This document shows positions 1 through 5,470 of a stretch of DNA of 5,584 nucleotides, in pieces. How positions within the stretch are numbered: position 1 is the first letter of the stretch; each line of letters begins with the position of its first letter. Origin of the DNA: an uncultured Erysipelotrichaceae bacterium (GTDB lineage: Bacteria > Bacillota_I > Bacilli_A > RF39 > UBA660); NCBI GenBank assembly GCA_902772675.1, contig CACYBN010000162.1:1-5584 (forward strand), given 5' to 3'. The notes beneath the pieces are model-generated. The model was given only the letters and a program-made list of their open reading frames with translations, had not been told where the DNA came from and searched no databases. A program made the translations under genes and the position numbers.

Positions 1-71
1 ATAGTATTATTTCCTACAGCTTTCTTTCTACTTGTTATAACTCTTTTTTTAGCACTTTTGATATTTGGCAT
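1..71 (-). CDS. rpsT: 30S ribosomal protein S20, N-terminal part (cut by window edge)
   Basis: Reading the minus strand from the ATG at 71-69 gives 23 codons beginning MPNIKSAKKRVITSRKKAVG, after which the gene leaves the window. The opening M-(P/A)-N-I-K-S-A-K-K-R is the hallmark of bacterial S20, a small basic protein that binds 16S rRNA in the 30S subunit. The start is supported by a GAGGTG ribosome binding site on the minus strand (78-83), six bases upstream of the ATG. The gene is transcribed away from the plus-strand cluster and has its own likely promoter at 103-131. As a core housekeeping gene it suggests that this is chromosomal DNA rather than a plasmid or phage. About three quarters of the protein is outside the window. 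Confidence 0.93.
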   Translation of the reverse strand, partial: MPNIKSAKKRVITSRKKAVGNNT

Positions 72-102
72 TTTTTTCACCTCGTTTCCTCAACTAATAG
101 TA

Positions 103-131
103 ATTTTAACAAAAAAATGTCTAAAAATCAA
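103..131 (-). promoter_or_regulatory. Probable sigma-A-type promoter for rpsT
   Basis: On the minus strand, TTGATT (plus coordinates 126-131) and TAAAAT (103-108) are separated by 17 bases, close to the TTGACA-17-TATAAT consensus. Transcription would start near 96 and leave a leader of about 25 bases before the rpsT start. The region is AT-rich, so weak chance matches are expected, but the spacing and position fit well. An alternative -35 element, TTGTTG at 129-134, would need a 20-base spacer and is less likely. Confidence 0.5.
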
Positions 132-158
132 CAAATAAATAAAATGGATAGTAATTAA

Positions 159-187
159 TTGAACAAAAAAATAAAATATTATATAAT
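159..187 (+). promoter_or_regulatory. Probable sigma-A-type promoter for the surface-protein gene cluster
   Basis: TTGAAC at 159-164 and a perfect TATAAT at 182-187 are separated by 17 bases, the optimal sigma-A spacing. Transcription would begin around 194, giving a leader of only about 20 bases before the GTG start at 214. This is the only strong plus-strand promoter seen ahead of five tightly packed genes, so it probably drives them all. No operator palindrome or riboswitch is evident, and the short leader leaves little room for one. Confidence 0.72.
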
Positions 188-195
188 TTCTATAG

Positions 196-204
196 TAGGG
201 TGAG
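196..204 (+). promoter_or_regulatory. Ribosome binding site supporting a GTG start
   Basis: The stretch TAGGGTGAG partly matches the AGGAGGTGA anti-Shine-Dalgarno complement (the GGTGA part at 199-203 is exact) and lies about ten bases before the GTG at 214. The next in-frame ATG is codon 23, inside the membrane helix, so starting there would destroy the anchor. The site therefore favours GTG 214. It is weaker than the AGGAGG-type sites of the downstream genes. Confidence 0.6.
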
Positions 205-213
205 TGATATATA

Positions 214-1389
214 GTGAAAAAAGTGTTTGGATTAATTTTTATTCTATTAGGTGGAATATTAATAGGTATTGGTATTTTTATGCAAATAAGTACAGATACT
301 AAGCCAGAATCTAAAGTTGAAAAGTCAGCATCTAAAGCTGGAGTTTTAAATACCTTTGACTTACCAGTTGTATGTGGCGATAGTGAAATGGTTAAAGATT
401 ATTTGAATGATAATAGTTCAAATAAAATTAATATTTCATATCCTAATTGTGTAGTTGCAAGTTCTTTAAATTATAAAATAAAAAATTTAGAATCTGTTGA
501 AAAGGACGTTAAGATTGATATTAATACTTATAGTACTAAAAATGCTAAGTCTTTTATATCTCAAAAGAGAACAGATGGACTATCTAAAAAGGAAGAAGAA
601 TATTATGGAAAAGTAGAATATTCTGATGTCTTAGAGAAAACTGCTAATGGTAATAAGTATTATTATGTAATTATTAATTATGAATATAACTCTTTTTCTA
701 CTAAAAGGGTTTATTATGAAATATATGCTGCGATGGATTATCAAGTAACTGAAGGTAAAACAGCTACTATTACTATATCAGTAAGTGCTACCAATAAAGC
801 TTTTTCATTAGATACTATCGATAAGATGATTGGTTCTATATCTGTTGAAAGAGAAAAAGCTGTTTATACTAATTCTAAAGTAGAAGGTAATTACAATGTA
901 GTAACACTTAAACAAAATAAATATGAATCTTCTACTAATGGATATGAAGTTACTTTTAAAATACCAAAAGATTATGAAGAATTAGTATCTACTTCAAGTA
1001 ATATATATACAACTGCTTTTGAAAAATATGTAGGTACTACTAAATATTATGTAGGTATAGAAATAGAAACTTCATATACGAATACTGAGAAAGAATTAGC
1101 AGAATCTTTTAGAAAAGTTTGTGCTAAAGATGATAATGAAGGAGTAAAAAATCATACTACTTCAAATGTTAAATATATAAAAGTAAATGATAAAGGATTT
1201 TACTATTTTATAGATAGATATGATTATTATAAAGATAATAAATATTCATATACTTATAATACTGCTTATGCTTACTACCAAATATCACAAAACAATTATG
1301 TTAAATATCATTTCACTTTAAACTCTAAAGATAAATTAACTGAGGACTACATAAAGAAATTCCTAGTCTTCACAGTAAAGGAGTATTAA
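214..1389 (+). CDS. Membrane-anchored surface protein with two similar alpha/beta domains, function unknown
   Basis: I do not recognise a named family for this 391-residue protein. Residues 1-3 are MKK, followed by a hydrophobic Gly/Ile-rich helix at about 4-24, best read as an uncleaved membrane anchor. There is no lipobox cysteine. The remainder is polar, rich in Lys, Tyr, Ser and Asn, and should lie outside the cell. It appears to hold two domains of the same layout, about 71-212 and 226-391. Each has early strands, a middle helix (AKSFIS at 111-116; ELAESF at 294-299), a Tyr-rich strand pair (KYYYVIINY at 148-156; GFYYFIDRY at 328-336) and a final helix plus strand (DTIDKMIGSISV at 200-211; EDYIKKFLVFTV at 377-388). 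The layout recalls PsbP/Mog1-like domains, which is an inference from pattern only. Cysteines are at 54, 79 and 303. The start is GTG. This is the first gene of the cluster, one base ahead of the next. Confidence 0.82.
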   Translation: MKKVFGLIFILLGGILIGIGIFMQISTDTKPESKVEKSASKAGVLNTFDLPVVCGDSEMVKDYLNDNSSNKINISYPNCVVASSLNYKIKNLESVEKDVKIDINTYSTKNAKSFISQKRTDGLSKKEEEYYGKVEYSDVLEKTANGNKYYYVIINYEYNSFSTKRVYYEIYAAMDYQVTEGKTATITISVSATNKAFSLDTIDKMIGSISVEREKAVYTNSKVEGNYNVVTLKQNKYESSTNGYEVTFKIPKDYEELVSTSSNIYTTAFEKYVGTTKYYVGIEIETSYTNTEKELAESFRKVCAKDDNEGVKNHTTSNVKYIKVNDKGFYYFIDRYDYYKDNKYSYTYNTAYAYYQISQNNYVKYHFTLNSKDKLTEDYIKKFLVFTVKEY

Positions 1390-1390
1390 T

Positions 1391-1459
1391 ATGTATTGCC
1401 CTAAGTGTGGAAATGTATTAGAAAATAATGCAATGTTCTGTCCTAAATGTGGTTATAGA
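1391..1459 (+). other. N-terminal four-cysteine zinc-ribbon domain of the metalloprotease
   Basis: The first 23 codons encode a compact C-x2-C-x10-C-x2-C ribbon, the double-CPKCG type often found at the start of low-G+C membrane proteins. It precedes the membrane helix and so should sit in the cytoplasm, where it may bind zinc structurally or contact a partner. The partial gene at 5471 starts with a ribbon of identical spacing. Confidence 0.85.
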
Positions 1460-2644
1460 ATTAATTCAATTAATTCTACTAAAGAAATTAATGTTGGAGT
1501 AATAAAAGATATTGCTAAAAGTTCTAATTTAAATATTAATGTTAGTAATAATAAAATTACTAAGAATCAAGATAATAACAATAAATATATTATTTTGGGA
1601 TGTGGAGTTATTATAGCTTTATTAATAGTTATTTTGGTATTAATTATTAATAATAGAAATGCTTATGTAGATCCAGAACAAAGATATGTATATTGTAATG
1701 AACATGCAGATGATGAAGCTTGTAAGAGAGAAAATCCTGAAGATCCAACTGGTCAACAAGTGGATCCTTCTGAATATAATCCAATGGATTTTTCAAGTTA
1801 TGAAATAACAGAAACTTTATCCGCAGATAATTTTGCTAAAGATTTATTAGTTATTTTAAAAACAAAAGAAGAAGAGGGGAATAAAGTTTGTAATAAAAAA
1901 GAATATTCTAATTTAAATAATAAATTGAATAAAGACTTAAGTCTAGAATATTCTTATACTTGTACATTATCCATTAGTTATTTAAATAAATTAAATACTA
2001 GATTACAAGAATTTTATAAAATGACTAAAGTTCCAGAAAAAGTAGTAAATGCTTATTTAGCTATGGATACAGGTAAAGGAGTTTATGCTAATTTTACTGG
2101 TGAAGCTATTATTTCTAATAGTAGTTATATAGGTTATTTAAAAAGAATATTTATAGGTACAAGAATTTTTAATGACGAAGATAAAGTAAATAAAACTTAT
2201 GCTAGAGATTTACGAAGTAATTTCCATCCAAAGAATTCAACACCACAAGATGTAATAGTTCATGAAACAGGTCATGCTTTAGATTTTTATATGTTAGCTA
2301 GAAAAAATAAAGTTAATGATTTAGTAGTAGATGGATTTTCTAACTGGAGATTATTGATGAATGATTGGGGTAGTCAAACATATTCAAAGAGCACAGTTTT
2401 AGAAGCAGCAGAAAACGTTAATAAGAAATTGAAAGCAGAAGGTAAAAAGACTAAGACTGTTGATGAATTAAGACAAGAAATAAGTGGATATGCTGCTAGT
2501 TACATGGATGATAAAACAACTCCTTTATATGCAGAGACATTTGCAGAAGCTTTAGTAGATTATTTAAGTAATGGAACTAATGCTCAACCTTTATCAGTTG
2601 AGATATATAATATTTTAGAAAGAGATATTGCTAATCTTGAGTAG
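1391..2644 (+). CDS. Zinc-ribbon, membrane-anchored metalloprotease with lethal-factor-like HExxH domain
   Basis: The 417-residue protein has three parts. Residues 1-23 form a zinc ribbon (C3, C6, C17, C20; CPKCG twice), which should be cytoplasmic. After an Asn-rich linker comes a membrane helix at about 66-87. Outside the membrane, a Pro/Asp/Glu-rich linker (92-135) leads to a domain at about 140-417. That domain holds HETGHALDFY starting at 291 (zinc ligands H291 and H295, catalytic base E292) and SGYAAS (365-370) followed by AETFAEAL, where E382 is the probable third ligand. Spacing and wording resemble gluzincins of the anthrax lethal factor / Pro-Pro endopeptidase group (MEROPS M34-like, clan MA), where a Tyr just before the third ligand assists catalysis. 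Y367 or Y371 could fill that role. C167 and C191, or C102 and C111, might form disulfides. The ribosome binding site AAAGGAG (1377-1383) lies seven bases from the ATG. Protease activity is likely because all key residues are present. The substrate is unknown. Confidence 0.85.
   Translation: MYCPKCGNVLENNAMFCPKCGYRINSINSTKEINVGVIKDIAKSSNLNINVSNNKITKNQDNNNKYIILGCGVIIALLIVILVLIINNRNAYVDPEQRYVYCNEHADDEACKRENPEDPTGQQVDPSEYNPMDFSSYEITETLSADNFAKDLLVILKTKEEEGNKVCNKKEYSNLNNKLNKDLSLEYSYTCTLSISYLNKLNTRLQEFYKMTKVPEKVVNAYLAMDTGKGVYANFTGEAIISNSSYIGYLKRIFIGTRIFNDEDKVNKTYARDLRSNFHPKNSTPQDVIVHETGHALDFYMLARKNKVNDLVVDGFSNWRLLMNDWGSQTYSKSTVLEAAENVNKKLKAEGKKTKTVDELRQEISGYAASYMDDKTTPLYAETFAEALVDYLSNGTNAQPLSVEIYNILERDIANLE
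2261..2536 (+). other. Metalloprotease active-site segment (HETGH to E-T-F-A-E-A)
   Basis: Codons 291-382 span the zinc-binding HETGH (2261-2275) and the downstream glutamate E382 (2534-2536) in ETFAEAL. About 86 residues separate H295 and E382. The two motifs together (HE-x-GHA-x-D-x-Y, and E-x-FAEA) are what separate the lethal-factor-like gluzincins from a chance HExxH. No catalytic residue is missing. Confidence 0.75.
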
Positions 2645-2653
2645 GAGGTTATT

Positions 2654-4372
2654 ATGAAGAAGAAAATAATATATATTGTTTTAATTTTAATCATAGTAAT
2701 TTCTTTAGGATTGGTAATATTATTGACTAATAAAAAGAGTTCTAGAGATTACAATATTAAATTAGAAGCTGATATAAATAAAAGCGAATTTAATAATATA
2801 TTATCTAAAAATACTAGTTATAATATAAAAGAAACTGAAACTTATAAATTATCTTCTAAAGAAGAAAAAGGAATAAAAGAAGCTGCTAAAAAAATGATGG
2901 AAGCTTTAAATGATGATGATCCTAATAGAACTAATAGATCATTTATTGCTAAAGTAGAATCTTGTGAAGTTAGATTTCCTAGTGTAAAAATAGGTGATGA
3001 TTTCTTTGAATCAAAAGATTATAAAGAATGGGCTGACAATAATTCAGGAATATTATCTTTAGCTTATATGGTTATAAATAATGAAATGCATTATAAAAAA
3101 ATAAAAGATATAGAAATAACTTATTCTTCAAAAGCAAGAAGTATAGTAAAAGTATATATAGATGATTATTCTTTAAAATATGGAAAGAATAAATATAATT
3201 TAGATGCTATTTTTGAATTAGAAATAGTATATGAAAAAGAAAGTTCTATGTATAAGGTTAATAAAATGACTGTAGAATGGGTTGTAGATTTAGATGCTTA
3301 TTTTAAAGATGTTGATACTAAAGAAAGAACATCTAATAAAAATAGTAATACTGTAAATAATGTATCTAGTTATAGTCCTTCTAGTTATACTAACTTAGAT
3401 TATTCAAAGTTAAAGAAGTTATCTAGTAATGTAGTAAATAAAGTATTTGATAATAATAAAGAAAGTGTAGCAGTAATAGATTCTGCTAATGTACAAGGAT
3501 TGCCAACAGGTAACTCAACTGGTTTCTTTATAAGAAAAGGTGTATTAGTAACATCTTATGATTCTGTATATCAAATGGTAAATAATGGAGCATTAAGATA
3601 TTATGCTGATATAAATGGTTCTGTTAAAGAAATAGATGGTATAGTAGCTGGTTATCCTGATTTAAATGTTATTATATTAAAGTTAAAAGAAGAAGTAGGT
3701 AAACCTATATCTATAGGTGATTCAACTAAATTAGAAAAAAGTGATCCAGTTATTATTTTAAGTAGTAGATTAGGATTAGTACCTACTATTAAAACAGGTA
3801 TTTATTTTGATAGATTAGATGATGATATTAAAATGGTAAGAACATCACTTCCACTTCAAGATGGAGATTCTGGAAGTCCTATATTTGATGTAAATGGAAA
3901 TGTTATTGGTATTAATAATAATGTAGGTTCATCTAATGATACATATGAAAGTGGATTAAATAACTCTTTAGATATAGTTGTATTAAAAGAAGTAATTAAT
4001 AAGATAATTAAAACTGATTTTAATGATATTAAAGTAACTAGTTTTTCAAGTTTTGATACTAAAGAACATAAGACTATAAATAAAGTATCTGAAAAAGTAT
4101 GGAAAAAATATGAAGAATTAACTACTGTAGATAGTGTTATACCAATAGATTTATATAGTGCTTATACTAAAAATAAATATTTAACTGTAAGATATAAAAA
4201 TAATTCAGAAAATATAATTAGTAATGAAATGATTATAAAAGCTTATAGAGATTCTTTATTAAAAGAAGGATATAAAGAAGAAAATATTAATGTATTTAGT
4301 AAAGATAAAATTACAATAACTGTATCTAATAATTTAGGATATATAGTAGTAATAATTAAAGGGGTGGTCTAA
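2654..4372 (+). CDS. Membrane-anchored trypsin/HtrA-like protein lacking the catalytic histidine (probable pseudo-protease)
   Basis: The 572-residue protein begins MKKK and has a membrane helix at about 5-24. A first outside domain (about 62-215) has a helix, then several long strands, and may be NTF2-like (inference). A Ser/Asn/Thr-rich linker (about 222-250) follows. Residues about 262-452 form a trypsin-like double barrel. It has G290-F-F in the first strand, VLVTSYDSV (297-305) where active HtrA proteins have T-N-x-H-V, the catalytic Asp in YPDLNVIILKL (D336), a TIKTGI substrate-strand motif (378-383), and a textbook GDSGSP loop (404-409; S406). The His position is Asp303, and the only histidines (146, 472) lie outside this domain, so normal serine-protease chemistry is unlikely. 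No PDZ domain is seen. The C-terminal 100 residues form an unrecognised alpha/beta domain. The AGGAGG site (2643-2648) overlaps the previous gene's stop codon and sits five bases before ATG. Confidence 0.85.
   Translation: MKKKIIYIVLILIIVISLGLVILLTNKKSSRDYNIKLEADINKSEFNNILSKNTSYNIKETETYKLSSKEEKGIKEAAKKMMEALNDDDPNRTNRSFIAKVESCEVRFPSVKIGDDFFESKDYKEWADNNSGILSLAYMVINNEMHYKKIKDIEITYSSKARSIVKVYIDDYSLKYGKNKYNLDAIFELEIVYEKESSMYKVNKMTVEWVVDLDAYFKDVDTKERTSNKNSNTVNNVSSYSPSSYTNLDYSKLKKLSSNVVNKVFDNNKESVAVIDSANVQGLPTGNSTGFFIRKGVLVTSYDSVYQMVNNGALRYYADINGSVKEIDGIVAGYPDLNVIILKLKEEVGKPISIGDSTKLEKSDPVIILSSRLGLVPTIKTGIYFDRLDDDIKMVRTSLPLQDGDSGSPIFDVNGNVIGINNNVGSSNDTYESGLNNSLDIVVLKEVINKIIKTDFNDIKVTSFSSFDTKEHKTINKVSEKVWKKYEELTTVDSVIPIDLYSAYTKNKYLTVRYKNNSENIISNEMIIKAYRDSLLKEGYKEENINVFSKDKITITVSNNLGYIVVIIKGVV
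3437..4009 (+). other. Trypsin-like domain with His-to-Asp change at the active site
   Basis: Codons 262-452 carry the fold landmarks of an S1-type serine protease. Asp336 is at 3659-3661 and nucleophile Ser406 at 3869-3871. Codon 303 (GAT, 3560-3562) takes the place of His. GAT differs from CAT by a single base. The intact Asp and Ser loop with an otherwise well-kept domain suggests selection for the fold, perhaps for binding peptides, rather than decay. Confidence 0.75.
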
Positions 4373-4373
4373 T

Positions 4374-4889
4374 ATGAAGAAAATAATATTTGATACCAAA
4401 CTTAAATTATTCTTAATTGTTTTTGTCCTAATAGTTTTAGTACTTATTGGTTTAATATTAAAATATAGTATTCCTAAGAAATTTTCTATTAATAAATATT
4501 CAAATAATTATATTAAATTTGAATATGATAATAGTTTAAAATTAAATGAAAAAGATGGAATAATTACTTTAGAAACATCAGATAATAATACTAGTATTGT
4601 AATTCAAAGATTAGAAAATTCTTCTCAAAATGAAAAAGAAGTAGCTGGATCTCTAGCTTATCAAGTAGTAGAAAATAAAGGATATGTAGAAACATATAAT
4701 GATTATAAAGATGATAAATATTATTACTTATTTGAAAACTATGATAAAGGTAAACAAATTGAAGTAGTAGAATTATTTAAAAATAATTATATATATGTAT
4801 TTATATATCAATCTAATTCAGATGAATTTGATCTTCATCAAGAATCTTTAAATATTATATTAGATTCTATGGAGGTAATAGATAAATGA
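4374..4889 (+). CDS. Small membrane-anchored surface protein with a single alpha/beta domain, function unknown
   Basis: The 171-residue protein starts with a short cytoplasmic stretch (MKKIIFDTKLK), then a membrane helix at about 12-30. The outside domain (about 36-171) runs through strands (YIKFEY at 46-51, GIITLE at 62-67, TSIVIQRL at 73-80), a helix (NEKEVAGSLAYQVVE at 86-100), a Tyr-rich strand (KYYYLFENY at 115-123), two more strands (EVVELF; YIYVFIYQS) and a closing helix/strand (ESLNIILDSMEVI at 157-169). This order recalls PsbP/Mog1-like lipoprotein domains and matches the repeats of the first gene of the cluster. There are no cysteines and no catalytic motif. It starts one base after the previous stop, with AAGGGGTGG (4359-4367) as ribosome binding site. 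Its own stop overlaps the next start (ATGA). A binding or accessory role is a guess. Confidence 0.82.
   Translation: MKKIIFDTKLKLFLIVFVLIVLVLIGLILKYSIPKKFSINKYSNNYIKFEYDNSLKLNEKDGIITLETSDNNTSIVIQRLENSSQNEKEVAGSLAYQVVENKGYVETYNDYKDDKYYYLFENYDKGKQIEVVELFKNNYIYVFIYQSNSDEFDLHQESLNIILDSMEVIDK
4871..4876 (+). promoter_or_regulatory. Ribosome binding site inside the preceding gene, for the ATGA-overlap start
   Basis: GGAGGT lies nine bases before the ATG at 4886, within the last codons of the preceding gene. With the 4-base stop/start overlap (4886-4889), this indicates translational coupling of two small proteins of equal length. Confidence 0.75.
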
Positions 4890-5401
4890 AAAAAGTATTA
4901 ATAATAGTTTTATCTTTAATAGTAGTTTTATTATTAGGAATGTTAATCTTCTTTAATGTTACTAAAGAAGATACTGATAAATATGAAGAAGTAACCGTAG
5001 AGGGATATAAATTTAATGTATTAGATTCATATGATTTTGAATATAATAATGATGAAAACTATGGATATTTTAAAAATAAAATGTTTATCAAATCATATAT
5101 ATTCTTAGCTAATCAATCTTATTCAACTCTAATAAGAAGTTCTAGTTATTATCATGATATGGGCTCTGAAGAAAGAGAAAGTACTACTGAAGAGAAAAAG
5201 TATGGTGATTTTGATGTATTTATTAATAATAAAGTAGTTTATTATGATGATAATGATAAAGAAAATAATCTAGTAGTTATATTGATTAAAGTAAGAGAGA
5301 ATAAGACTTTTGTAGTTCAATATGAGGTAGATAATTCTCTAGAAGTTAAAACTATTTTAGAAAATATTGAAAAGGGATTAATGGAAATAAAAAAGAAATA
5401 A
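4886..5401 (+). CDS. Small membrane-anchored surface protein, paralogue-like partner of the preceding gene, function unknown
   Basis: This 171-residue protein has the same length as its upstream neighbour and the same plan. MKK is followed by a Leu/Val/Ile-rich membrane helix (about 4-24), then an acidic, Tyr-rich outside domain (about 36-171). The domain shows strands YKFNVL (41-46) and KMFIKSYIFL (65-74), a helix near 76-105, a strand pair (DFDVFINNKVVYY at 108-120; NLVVILIKV at 128-136), the strand TFVVQYEV (141-148) and a terminal helix (LEVKTILENIEKGLMEI at 152-168). Identity to the neighbour is too low to prove descent by eye, so the relation rests on layout. There are no cysteines and no catalytic motif. 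Its start overlaps the previous stop by four bases, so the two are probably made in step. It is the last complete gene, and no terminator follows it. Confidence 0.82.
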   Translation: MKKVLIIVLSLIVVLLLGMLIFFNVTKEDTDKYEEVTVEGYKFNVLDSYDFEYNNDENYGYFKNKMFIKSYIFLANQSYSTLIRSSSYYHDMGSEERESTTEEKKYGDFDVFINNKVVYYDDNDKENNLVVILIKVRENKTFVVQYEVDNSLEVKTILENIEKGLMEIKKK

Positions 5402-5470
5402 TTTTATTGAATAATATTTATAAAAGATGTAATATTATATTATATGGAGAATAGTAAAGGAGAGAATAAT
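5402..5470 (+). promoter_or_regulatory. Short AT-rich gap with a possible weak promoter, no terminator
   Basis: The 69-base gap contains TTGAAT at 5407-5412 followed, after 17 bases, by TAATAT (5430-5435). Better -10 matches, TATTAT at 5433-5438 and 5438-5443, have overlong spacers. In such AT-rich DNA this is weak evidence. No GC-rich hairpin followed by T residues is present, so transcripts from upstream probably read through into the next gene. The ribosome binding site AAGGAG (5457-5462) belongs to the gene starting at 5471. Confidence 0.3.

Noticed and set aside
72..213. Riboswitch, operator or small RNA upstream of the operon
   Set aside because: The inferred leader is about 20 bases and the gap shows no stable stem or convincing palindrome beyond expected AT repeats.
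214..283. Lipoprotein signal peptide on the first protein
   Set aside because: No cysteine follows the hydrophobic segment; the first one is C54. The segment fits an uncleaved membrane anchor better.
3425..4015. Active HtrA/DegP-type protease annotation
   Set aside because: The catalytic His position is Asp303, no other His lies in the domain, and no PDZ domain is visible.
2654..4372. Broken gene (pseudogene) because of the missing active-site residue
   Set aside because: The reading frame is intact over 572 codons, the ribosome binding site is strong, and the rest of the fold is well kept. Loss of catalysis alone does not make it a pseudogene.
4886..4889. TGA read as tryptophan (Mycoplasma-type code)
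   Set aside because: TGA ends the gene at 4889 at a classic ATGA overlap with a good ribosome binding site, and tryptophans in the window are TGG.
5402..5470. Rho-independent terminator after the fifth gene
   Set aside because: The short AT repeats (such as AATATT near 5413 and 5431) form no GC stem and no T-run follows.
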